Shown here piece by piece: positions 1-9,579 of a DNA stretch of 64,000 nucleotides. The notes under the pieces were generated by a model. The model did no database searches, had not been told where the DNA came from, and saw nothing but the letters and a program-made list of their open reading frames with translations. The DNA comes from Cenococcum geophilum 1.58 (Eukaryota > Ascomycota > Dothideomycetes > Gloniales > Gloniaceae). The position numbers and the translations under genes are program-made. Location: the NCBI GenBank assembly GCA_001692895.1, contig KV748184.1, positions 3,038,001 through 3,102,000 on the forward strand, read 5' to 3'. The stretch's first letter is position 1, and each line of letters begins with the position of its first letter.

Positions 1-267
1 GATCAATAGCTTGATCGGGAGGATCGGGGCGAAGAAAAGGAGAGATGGAATTATTTTAGGAAGCTTCATAGCATTCTGTTTCCTCATGTTGTTGTACTTC
101 TGGTGACTTGAGGCTTGTGTATGGCGTTAGGGGGCTTTGGCTGGATATCCTGTGGGCGTTCGTTCTACTGTGCAGGAGTTTTTGGGATAAGGCACCTCCT
201 AGGAATTTGGAGTTTCGTCTTTCATATTGTACAACTATCGTACCGTCCATCATATTTTACAGATGAG
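1..267. other. 3' flank of ATP10, no gene seen
   Basis: This stretch lies downstream of the ATP10 stop. It has ordinary base composition and no CpA depletion, and it probably holds the ATP10 3' UTR and terminator. Short open frames on both strands show no family resemblance I recognise. Confidence 0.5.
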
Positions 268-1361
268 TTAGGAAGCTCCGGCCGCAACGGCTTCAGTTTC
301 AAGTTCTTCTTCCACCTTCTGTGCCTTGGCTGGTTGCTTTTCTTTCCGGCGTGTTGCTTCTTCCACAAGCCTTTTCAACCCTCTTGTTAAATTCAGCTTC
401 TCGTCTCCTTCCGCATTACCGCTTGCAGCCCAACGTATTCGGCAATCTTGGTCCAACAGGTACACATATCCCACCCGTCCATTTAGCAACCCAATAGTCT
501 CCCGAATAGACTCGCTAACCCCTCTGTGAACAATAAAATATTTCCCCCAGTCCTCTGTCGTTTTCTGTCTCCGCAGCCTGTACTGAAACAAACGCACAAT
601 CCATGCCTTAATTGCGTTCTCCTCGATATTAATCTCCACCCTCTGCGCCATCGCCTTATTATTGTCCAAAATTTCCTGCAGCTCCGGATTCTGCTCCATC
701 CCTGTGAATGTATTCACCTGTGCTTCTCCCCAAACACTAGAAAAAACGGTAACAACAGAAACCTTGCCCCTCAGCACCGGCGTAGTATCTCGAGGGACTT
801 TAGAAGAAGCTAGAGTCTTGCCATGGAGATTGGGAAAATGCAACGCAACGTTCGCCTTAAATATTTTTGGGTTCGCTAGGAAGGATTTGCCTTCACGGTA
901 TTTCATGTTTGTGAAATCGCGGAAGTAGGGTTTTCCCATTTTTTGGGCTCTGCTCACAATTATAAGTCAGCACAAGCCTCCGGACAAATTCTAGCTTTGG
1001 CAGTATCTTGATGCATAACTGTTGGCGCTACATACAATTCTTTCCGCCGTTTAAGATGTCTATCCCAATTGACGAAATCATCGCGCCGTTGTCGGAGTGA
1101 CCGGTTATCGAGACCCGTATTTTCACCTGGTTGAGGAGGGTCTGCAAAGCCAATTGGGCGTCCTAAAGGTCTGGGAACAAATTCCTCCTCGTCTTTGGTG
1201 CTTGCTCGGGCTCGGTATGGTTGTAGAGAAGAGAACAGTCTAGAACTCTCCACGTGAACGCGTGCAGATGTACGAGATGCGCGCCATTGACAAAGTGTGC
1301 ATGTTTTCGGCCTTCCGAAGGCTATTGAACGGAATGAAAGGAAGAATGATCGATCGAACAT
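268..1361 (-). CDS. ATP10: Mitochondrial F1Fo ATP synthase assembly factor Atp10
   Basis: Atp10 is a mitochondrial inner-membrane chaperone that helps Atp6 enter the Fo sector of ATP synthase. Two exons give 335 aa: 1361-1036 and 949-268, with an 86 bp intron (1035-950). The intron has a GTATGT donor, a CTGAC branch-like site and a CAG acceptor, and the join reads KELAQKMGKPYFRDF. I chose the Met at 1361 because it opens a mitochondrial-type presequence: basic, Ser/Arg-rich and without acidic residues for about 40 aa. An earlier in-frame Met at 1454 would put acidic residues in front of it. The second half carries the Atp10 core: PYFRDF, a FPNL-containing strand, then GKYFIVH and the GYVYLLD...IRWAASG block near the C terminus, which is the most conserved part of the family. 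The C-terminal ~35 residues are charged and look disordered. The GT69 gene on the same strand starts further upstream; I see no sign of shared regulation. Confidence 0.93.
950..1035 (-). other. ATP10 intron with tandem NAGNAG acceptor
   Basis: The donor is GTATGT, and CTGAC lies about 15 nt before the acceptor. The acceptor reads GAGCAG, so two AGs sit 3 nt apart. Both keep frame and differ by one codon (ELAQKM or EFRAQKM). CAG is the usual preference. Confidence 0.85.
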
Positions 1362-1686
1362 GGTGATGTGGATATGTACAGCTTCCCGTTGATTGATATC
1401 CTGGAGAAATGCTTGGCAGGGCATATTTCGGTCTTGGCAGACTCTCGGATTCAACCCTTCAAGTGCGCAAGCACGGTATCACAGCAACACGTAGAGCAAC
1501 ATTAAAGCTACCACTTCAACTTTCTTAGAATTCCAAATGTTCACTCCTGTGATTTAACATTGCCCCGTCGACTGTTCTAAGGATTTCAGTCGACAATTAG
1601 GCACAAATTAAATCATTGTTTGGTAGATAAATTTTCCATAATCGCATTGTCCCATAATTGTCATCTATTCTAATAAACCTATGAAA
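1362..1686. other. Intergenic region between ATP10 and GT69 gene
   Basis: This gap of about 325 bp holds the ATP10 promoter/5' UTR and the GT69 3' end. I see no open frame or RNA gene in it. Confidence 0.5.
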
Positions 1687-3360
1687 TCAGCCTGATGGAA
1701 CTTTAACAACCTCCCAATTCTTCTCCCAGCCATTTGAATTTGCCTTCTCCAAGTCGTCCTTCATGACAAACATTCTCCTCTGCCCACAAAAACCGCCTGC
1801 ATCCGCTATGCGGTTTACTATTTCAAATGACCCCCACTGTTTGGCATGCTCGTTTGGAATCCATACCTTCTCCTGCACCAGTGAGCCAGCCGCGTGCGTT
1901 CGGCGAGGGTTATGCTCCGGGTATCCTATCTTACTGACAAAGTACTGCACAAACTGGAAAATGCGTTCATAGCGCCGCCAAAACGGCAGCCAGTCCCAAG
2001 TGGCTTGCGAGTAGGCAACCCGGATGAATGGATTTACGAAGACTCCTGCGTCTTGCTCTCGCAATATACTCCGGCGAACCTCCGCATCCGCAAACAAGAG
2101 ACAACATTCTGCAGCCTCCCAGAAGGGTTCAGGTGACGATCGGAATCGAAGAGCTGGGATGGTGACATTATGGCTGCCTACATGAGGCTGAAAGATGGAA
2201 GCATTGAATGCTGCCATGCCGCCCCAGCAACTTCGGACACGAACTGCGTCTGTTTGTGAGAGTATATCGTTTCGACTCTGCGCATTGCCGGAGGCTTGGA
2301 ACCATGGGTAGAAATTTAAGCCCATGCCATATCCTTCCATATCACGGACGACGAAAGAATCGTAGAAGAAATTCTTGGCAACAAAATCTATTGCACAAGC
2401 AGCGCTATACTCCGCCCGACCACTAGGTCCCATGTTGGTTGAGAAAAGAAGCTGGACTGCCTCGATTGGTTTGAAGTAAACATCGTTGAGGAAGAGTATT
2501 CGGTCGAAATGGCCAGTAGCCTGCTTGAATTCGGGATGCTTTTGAACCCACTGATCGATTTCTGGGCCTTGGCTGAGAGGTAGAATGGCGCGATTGCGAA
2601 CTTCAGCGAGGTAGGTAAGGCGTTTCGTACGCATTTGGCCTGACGGGAGGACTACAGGCGGAAATTTGGATAAGGCAATGTGGTCACCGGCCACGACTGA
2701 GGAATTACCTTGACCATTCTATGTCAAACTCGCCCCCAACGAACTGATGTGCTCGTACTCACATGGCAATTCTTTTTCCAACTTCAACAGCGCATCGCGT
2801 GTCCCATCTCCACTGTCGTTCTCATATATGCTCACAAAGACATTCTCTTTTCCTAATATTCCTACCAGCTCTAATAAACTCACACCCCATGACCCTCTAA
2901 TGAGTTCTTCGTTGATAATGTTCGCCGCAATGAAGACCTTCTCATTGTTCGGATTTCCGCGGCCGTTCCGATTGGATTCCACGACGTCCTTCTCCAGATC
3001 ACCGTAGTGAGTGGGCGGGTGCATGTACGACGGTTGCAATAACCCGTTAAGCAAGGACAGTAGTCCGAAAGCTAACAAGACATTTGTAATTATCAGGAAC
3101 GCTTTGCATAGTTTGGTGTGTCTTCTCCTATGTAGCGGGGAGAAGGAACGGCCTCGACTTCTGAACGAACGACCACGGTCGGAGGCTCTCCAGGATCGCG
3201 CCCACAGATTTCCGAGGTCGAAGTGATAATGTAATGCTGAAGCCCTTGGCTTGCCGAAAGTTTGCACCTGACGGTCTCTAAAGTTTGGTGTGAGGGTTTC
3301 TACATCAGAAGATCTATAGGTCATTTCGTACGCAGCCATTATGACGAAGATAGAAAACAC
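1687..3360 (-). CDS. GT69 alpha-1,3-mannosyltransferase (CMT1/CAP59 family)
   Basis: This is a predicted type II Golgi glycosyltransferase of family GT69 (Cryptococcus Cmt1/Cap59), which transfers mannose from GDP-mannose onto glycans. Exons 3360-2763 and 2708-1687 give 539 aa. The 54 bp intron (2762-2709) has a GTGAGT donor and an AAG acceptor, and the join restores ELPC-NSSVVAGDH. Residues 1-84 are basic/aromatic cytosolic tail, about 85-108 is the single signal-anchor helix, and the lumenal catalytic domain follows. Its landmarks are FIAANIINEELIRGSWG, SIYENDSGDGT, then RTKRLTYLAEVRNRA, the acidic motif FLNDV (LND at ~273-275, the likely metal/nucleotide-sugar site) and CWGGMAAFNAS. A second Met (MAAYEM, at 3339) could be the true start, shortening the tail by 7 aa. 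The family is certain; the acceptor is not. Confidence 0.92.
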
Positions 3361-5037
3361 AATCGGAGCAAATACACAAATTTGGTAGGAAATGGTCTAA
3401 AAGACAGGAGAAAGAAAAGAAAAGGGCCTTGTTTAACTTAATGGCAAGATTCAGCAAAATATTAGAACAATGCTTGACGTGTAATCTAGTATTCACCAGC
3501 GCTATTTCTTATAAACACTACCGTATAGGCCATGAGATAACACACGAGTACTTTAGTAGATCAGGAAACTGGGCTCTCAGGCTACCCATCCTTAGGGGAG
3601 CGGCGTGCCAGCAGTCTCAGGATGATCCTTCAGCATGATTGAGCAACCTGGCATAGAAACATACGCCTTGTGCCTCACTCGCGGCATGGCAGACTTTGGT
3701 TCTAATTTGCTTACGTATACCTTCTTTACTTTGCAGCGGCACCTGACACAAAGATAAGCCATGCTATAGTTGAGAGAACATAATCCTCCAAATCCTTGCT
3801 TGGCAGCAAAGTGATCAGCTCATAAGTCCGCCTTGCTGCGTAATTCGACTCCAGTTAATCAGCCGAAGTGCTTGACGGAATATTTCAGCCGATACAAAAC
3901 AAATTAGAGGTAAGCCCTCCACTCGACAGTTTCTTGGAGGGGGCTCATAGAGATTCAGAATAGAGAATAGATGATGGGATAAAAATTACATGATACATTT
4001 AGCGCCAGGCTGTGGAGTGCGCGCCACATTTTGTTGTAGAAGCACTTGTTGTTACTAGTGTCAGCGTTGTACGCCTTCCGAAACATGAAACAAGGGATGT
4101 GAAAACGGCTGAGCACACAATGCATTCCTTAATTTTAACGAGAAAATCCTACAAGTTTTCAACCTTCGATGGTGGGCAGGAATAGGATTGTGGCGGGGTT
4201 TTCCAGGCAGATGCGATTCAGGGACAAGGGTTATCCCATGGAACGCCGGCGTCCATCTAGAAGTGGTCCGTGCGGAACACCGAGCTCAAAAATACGCGTA
4301 TATTGTATGTAGATTCAAGCAATAGATTTTTTATCAGCCATGCCTTCTAAACGTATTTCTGATGATATAGATCTTGTTGAACCGACCCAATATCGAGTTG
4401 ATCCAAATCGCAAGGTAAAAGAACCTCTTCCACAGCCCTGGCCTGCCTGCTTTCAACCCCGTTCACATTCTTCTAATCACGGAGCCTTAATCCTATTGAT
4501 ATTATTGCCTAGTTCTTATCAGTAACAGATGGACGCAAATCGGCGTTCCAAGGGATACACCGCTTGACAAACAACACGAAGCCTGTCCAACAAGGGCATA
4601 TATCATTGCGTGTGCAGCCATGACAACTGATTGTGGGCAGACTTGTTTTGAAACCCTTCGTGAGCTGAAGGCGGAGACCCTGAGTAAACCTTCGCTATCT
4701 TCAATAGCGCTAGACAGCCTTATAAGGGCATTTTTGCCTTCGTAAAACCTTTAAGCCATGTAGGATTGGGACATGTAGTAAAGAAGCCGTAACGTTAATG
4801 TGCAATATTGATTGAAGGTGAGGTCGGTAATGTAGCGTTTCATTTACTAGTCTCTCGGCAGTTCGTCCAGGACCGAAACGGTTAGCCTCCATGACTCAAT
4901 CACGACTGCTGCCTTTCAACGAATTAGCAACCACTCTTGATCAATTCACTAGAGTTGCTGGCTAAACTGGTGATTCACTTTTGGATTGCTTCAAAATATA
5001 TACTGTCCTCCCATGGCTTCTATTTTACCGTTTTACG
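3361..5037. other. Intergenic region, divergent promoters; no supported gene
   Basis: This 1.7 kb region separates the minus-strand GT69 gene from the plus-strand Pol4 gene, so both promoters should lie here. A 61-codon frame (4340-4525) and an ATG-less open stretch (4500-4745) are the only coding-like pieces. Joining them with plausible splice sites does not keep one frame, and neither resembles a family I know. A degraded small gene is possible. The composition is not RIP-like. Confidence 0.5.
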
Positions 5038-7393
5038 ATGCCGAGCTCGAAATTAACAGAAAAAGAATTGTATTTCAAAGAACAAGAGTTGATCGACTTG
5101 AACGACAGCGACGACGCCGTCGACGAATTGCTTGATTCCGCTAGTTCTTTGAGGACTTATCGGGAGGTAATTAAAATCTCACCTACCCTAATCTCTCGAT
5201 CAAGGCAGCACAGCTTCCTCGGGCCAACCCTTAGGGAGAGTCAGGCAGAATTTACCCGTCCCACGTCAACAGATCCTCCCAGAACTCTTCAAGCGTTATC
5301 TGCGCCCAATTTTATCTCGTGCACCAACTCTGGCATTGAATTGATCCGGGAAACTCCAACTCATGCTCGTAACCCTTCAACTCCCTTTCGATTACAGCAC
5401 AGCATGTCACTACCCATATCATCAGGGACCGATTCCTTGAGGGAGTTTTCCGCGGTACCGCGGGCGAATGGAAAGAGGAAGCGACCTGCAGATATCAAGG
5501 TAGTTCCTGAACATCGACAATATCTAAAAGACATGATCATATGTGAGAAACTTTCCTGTTCCGTATTTTGCATAGAGGTTAATCCTGATCTAGATTTCTT
5601 TCCGAATGACGATAAAAACGCAGCGCGCCGTATGAGAATTTCCAAGGCCATTGAATACGGGGCTCTCTGGTTTAAAGATTGGAGAGAAGGCATCACCCTT
5701 ATTATTGTCGATAATAATACTACCTATAGTGAGCTTACGAGACATCTCAAGATAAATTCATTACCGGTAATTATCCTACGAGGCATCTGGGATCAACTGC
5801 TGATATGTTAGGCGAACGTCAATCTCGTTAATGAGCACTATGTTCCGGATTGTCTCATGTACAAGAGTCTAGTTAGCCCGAATCAGCGCCGATACCAGGT
5901 CCTAGGGTTTCCAGAATTTTCCAAGACTCAAGATTCACTAACATTTTCATCTCCATTGCCTCAAACATCTCTTCAGCTACATCCAACAAAAGGAAAAAGC
6001 GCCCATCATACATCACCAACGCCCTCAAAGGTTGAGGAAACCAGCTTTGGACATTCTGGAGAGGAACTTGCTAACCCATCTCCGAATCGACAAATGCTTA
6101 GTGCTTTTCTTAGACAGAACTACCATGACGCTTTAGCTGAAGTCATTGAAGAGGCTAAATCGTTTGAGCATCTTGTAAGTGCTATATATCAGCTCTTTTA
6201 AGTACAAGGCTAACTATAAGTGCAAGCCACTGGACTTGGAAGAGGATCAAAATGCAAGCCGACCAAGCAGTTCAGCTAGTGCGGATACTGATTCTGAGGG
6301 GGTGAGACCAAGGAAGTTCCGCAAGATGCCAAACGAGCAGCCTGGAAATTTTGTTCAAGACAACTTCCAATGCATGCAAAAGCACGACGGCCAAAGTAGC
6401 ACCGACAATCCAAATGCCCGCACTATCGCTGTCCTCCAAGAGATGTTAAAATACTACGACCAGATACAGGATCAATGGCGTACAGTAGCATACCGGAAGG
6501 CGATTGCTAGTCTAAATAAGCAAACACGCAAAATCCTCACCAAAGAAGAGGCCATTCTGCTTCCTTACGTCGGTGAACGCTTAGCGGCTAAAATCGAAGA
6601 GATTGTTTGGACCAACAAGCTCCGTCGGCTTGAAAATGCTCGGCTTGAGCCTAGTGATGAGATTCTCCAGCGATTTCTAAAAATATATGGTGTTGGCCTA
6701 TCTCAGGCTTCTCGATGGGTCAATCAAGGATTCAAGACACTCGACGATCTGCGCAAATTCGCTCACCTTACAGAGAACCAAAAGGTTGGTATCGAGCATT
6801 ACGATGATTTTCAAACTCGCATTCCCCGTGCAGAAGTTGAACAGCACGGTAATTTTGTACGCGATGCCATCGAAAAAATTGAACACGGTCTCGAGGTTAC
6901 CATAATGGGATCATACCGCCGAGGAGCGGCAGATTCGGGCGACATTGACTTAATCATCACTAAGCCGAATACTTCCATCAACCATATACGAACCTTTGTA
7001 TTAGAAACTGTAGTACCTCAACTGACGGCACAGGAATTTCTCAAAGTCGGCCTTGCGACCACTCACAAGGATAATGGGACTAAGTGGCATGGGGCGTGTG
7101 CACTGCCTGGCTCATCTGTGTGGCGTCGGATCGACCTTCTCCTCGTTCCCTGGGATGAGATGGGAGCTGCTTTGATTTATTTTACGGGCAACGACATTTT
7201 CAATCGTAGTATACGATTACTCGCAAGCAGGAAAGGAATGCGGTTAAACCAGCGTGGACTATTCAAAGATGTTATTCGTGGGAAAAACCGCGAGAGGCTA
7301 ACTGAAGGAACTCTGGTAGAAGGAAAGAGCGAGAAGAAGATTTTTGAGATTTTGGGTGTTCCGTGGCGACCTCCACACCATCGGATTTGCTAG
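5038..7393 (+). CDS. POL4: Family-X DNA polymerase, Pol4/Pol lambda type
   Basis: This is a nuclear gap-filling polymerase for non-homologous end joining and base-excision repair. Three exons, 5038-5766, 5812-6174 and 6221-7393, give 754 aa. Intron 1 (5767-5811, 45 bp, GTAATT...TTAG) removes an in-frame TAG and joins INSLP to ANVNLVNEHYVPDC, the expected end of the fungal Pol lambda BRCT domain (~156-265). Intron 2 (6175-6220, 46 bp) has GTAAGT, a CTAAC branch and an AAG acceptor. After a Ser/Pro-rich linker come the 8-kDa lyase domain (~430-495, HhH LLPYVGERLAAKI), a second HhH (KIYGVGLSQAS), the palm motif GSYRRG at 594 with catalytic Asp605 and Asp607, Asp669 in RRIDLLLVP, YFTGND near 684, and the C-terminal fingers/thumb. 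The ATG at 5038 is preferred to an upstream out-of-frame ATG at 5013. A further 42 bp in-phase intron (GTAATT...CAG near 5167-5208) cannot be excluded. The catalytic set is complete. Confidence 0.92.
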
Positions 7394-7510
7394 GCCTTAT
7401 GGAAGCTGGCAGTTAATTTCGCTAGTACCCTTTGGAGGTTAGCTTAGGAAGTTGTTTTAATTCCTCTAATTAGTCTCCCTATCTAGTTCTAGCCCTGGTG
7501 TCCTTGCTTG
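7394..7510. other. Short gap between convergent POL4 and propeller pseudogene
   Basis: POL4 (+) and the propeller pseudogene (-) converge here. The gap holds their 3' ends, and nothing else is seen. Confidence 0.5.
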
Positions 7511-8609
7511 CTATCTAACGAAAATGTTAGATCTGTATCGCCACAACCATTCCTCCTTCAATAACGTTCTATTGACTGAAAACCCATAACCTCCCGTAGT
7601 AGAGATATATATCGTGTCCCGATCTTCCCAGGTCCTCCCCAAAGTCGTTGCACTAGCCACATCCGACGAATCACATTCATAACACCTTACAGGGAAATGT
7701 CCATCACCACATTGCTGAAACTACCACCAACAAAGGCCGTGCCGTCCTTCGCAAACGCAAAATCATCCGTAATAAACAAATTCTTAGCCGCAATGTGAAA
7801 TGGACCAGCAGCTTTTCCTATCTCGCAATCAACCTTCACACGCACAAGCACCTCAGCAAAGGTGTTCGTAAAGTACAAATACCCGCCCAATGTCTTCGCA
7901 CCATTAACCCCGATTGGACAAGGGCTCCAGGTACCGACTTCATAGTCTCACCACCAAGCACGATACCATACTTGCCCGTATACGTGTCAAGAAGGAAGAC
8001 CACACCAAGCTTCGCATCTGCAATTAGTACCGCATGCAAGTTGAGAGCTACAATCCCATTTAGAAACGCTGCGTCAGTCAGGTCGGCAGTTTTGTCGACC
8101 TTGGGATCGCTTTGGCGGAGATCAACTTTCCAAACTGAGAAAGAACCGGCTGTTAGCGGCGGAGTCTTCATGGAGTAGTTTCCTGCAACGACAGCGAAGA
8201 TATCTGGAGTCAGTTCTGCGATGCCGAGGAGACCTAGAAGGGGTGAGAAGTCATGAACAAGTGTCGATTTAGCAGGGTGGGCGAAAGGGTCGATGAGACA
8301 GAGCTCAGGCCGATCAAAGAGGTTGACAAGGAGGTGCCCGTTGGAGCGTGTAGCAGTATTCTTGATCCAGGGTCGTGTTAGATAACTGGTAAACGTTGAT
8401 CAATTTGGAGGCTTCGTGGTGTTGGGAAGCTAAGATGCGGTTGCTGGAACGGAAACGAGAACTAAGGCTGTGAAAACTGCAAGAGTTGAGGTAGCAATCA
8501 AGAGATTGCGTATTTTAAGAGGTTTGTACGAAAATCTTGAAATGAGGGATTGAGTTTTCTGTGCAGAGACTAAAAAGAGAATAGAGAAAGGTTGGTGGTT
8601 TGGATGCAT
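7511..8609 (-). pseudogene. Broken secreted six-bladed beta-propeller (SMP-30/TolB-like) gene
   Basis: The reading begins at an ATG (8609) and runs into a hydrophobic signal-like segment (LLIATSTLAVFTALVL, then a small-residue PATAS cleavage-like region). It then crosses frames repeatedly, with homology to fungal secreted SMP-30/gluconolactonase-like propeller proteins clear throughout. The order is KLINVYQLSNTT; TRSNGHLLVNLFDRPEL; LLGIAELTPDIFAVVAGNY; FLNGIVALN; AVLIADAKLGVVFLLDT; VNGAKTLGGYLYFTNT; FAFAKDGTAFVGG; TLGRTWEDRDTIYISTTGG. I count four frame breaks, near 8432, 8370, 7922 and 7686; the last three fall at or beside CCC runs. The stop is at 7511. Nothing between the breaks looks like an intron. 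Either it is a pseudogene, or short C-run indels are sequencing errors in an otherwise intact ~350 aa gene. Substrate unknown. Confidence 0.82.
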
Positions 8610-9257
8610 ACCTATATTTCATGAGGCTTCAATATTTATACATGCTCACAGGTACCTAATTAACACTCAACAACAGCATTTGTGTACCAGAGCGCTTAGA
8701 AATGCTTGAACCCCCAAGACATGAAAATTGCCCGATCACTATTCATGGTTCGTAACGCATCGGAATTTTAGTGTCATGACTTAGCCATTCTTCCTCACAG
8801 ATCAACCAATTTACGTTAAGTGACTTCACATTCGGTGACACGAGGGGGTTGGTCCTTCTCAAGGATCAATCTTGGTCAGCAAGTCTGCTCCTTCGCTCGT
8901 CAAGGTCACACTAGTTGAGGATTTATCCTGGGGTCGAGCTTCTTACGCTCAGAATTCCGTATTGAACGAGAAGGTACATCAGCTTCACAGGCGAGAAGAA
9001 TTTGGTATCCTTGTATAAAAGCTTGATGTTGCGGGTTGGATTGATACAAGATTACCAAGTAGCATTATCATTGGCCGACGGCTCCAACCACCCTCAATTT
9101 GATAACATGAAATGGGCGCCTTGACCCCGAAAATCCAGCGTTGTCTCTATTCGTCATTGCCAAGCCACCTTCGAGATATGGTCGAGCTCGGATCAATCGC
9201 TTCATACCTCATGCTTTATATAATTTGTCGACCTGAATCGAAGTTCCTTACTACCAT
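8610..9257. other. Unique spacer between last host gene and repeat block
   Basis: Normal composition, not CpA-depleted. A 69-codon frame at 9112-9321 runs into the Copia-1 LTR and has no recognisable product. I see no RNA gene. Confidence 0.5.
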
Positions 9258-9485
9258 CGTAATACTGTCTGACGACCTAGATCGTCTATACGAACTATGT
9301 CTCAGTTGTCTCGTATCTTGAGCTCGTATGTCTCATTGAACGTCTCATTACCTGTTTCTCTTAACTATGACCTACTACATGACGACGTCGTCGTTATTGT
9401 ATTTGGACCTATCTGATGTATATAAGAGAGCTTCTAGAGCCCTCTTTAATAAACAGAGTTCTTATTCTGAAATATCAGTTTAATA
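9258..9485 (+). repeat. Copia-1 5' LTR (left edge approximate)
   Basis: It contains a TATA box (gtatataagaga at ~9418-9429) followed by an R/U5-like stretch ending taata, probably from CAACA. It directly precedes the primer binding site. The left edge is guessed from weak similarity of taataytst at ~9260 to the sequence after the polypurine tract at 55369. Confidence 0.6.
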
Positions 9486-9496
9486 GTTATAAGCCC
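9486..9496 (+). promoter_or_regulatory. Copia-1 primer binding site (half-tRNA iMet)
   Basis: gttataagccc differs by one G->A (TpG->TpA) from GTTATGAGCCC, the complement of the anticodon stem-loop of eukaryotic initiator tRNA-Met. That primer type, an internally cleaved tRNA(iMet), is known from Drosophila copia-like elements. Confidence 0.7.
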
Positions 9497-9579
9497 GGGC
9501 CGTCTACTGCATTATCTTTAATTTAAAGTCTTTTATTCCTATTGATTTCTATTATTATCTTAATTATAGATACCCACAA

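Noticed and set aside
4340-4525. 61-codon frame as a small host gene
   Set aside because: No recognisable family; joining to the open stretch ending at 4745 does not keep frame with good splice sites.
5809-5811. In-frame TAG in the Pol4 gene, first read as a nonsense mutation
   Set aside because: A GTAATT...TTAG intron of 45 bp ends exactly there, keeps phase, and restores the usual LP-x-NVxLVNEHY sequence of fungal Pol lambda BRCT domains.
9112-9321. 69-codon frame upstream of Copia-1
   Set aside because: It crosses into the LTR and resembles no protein family.
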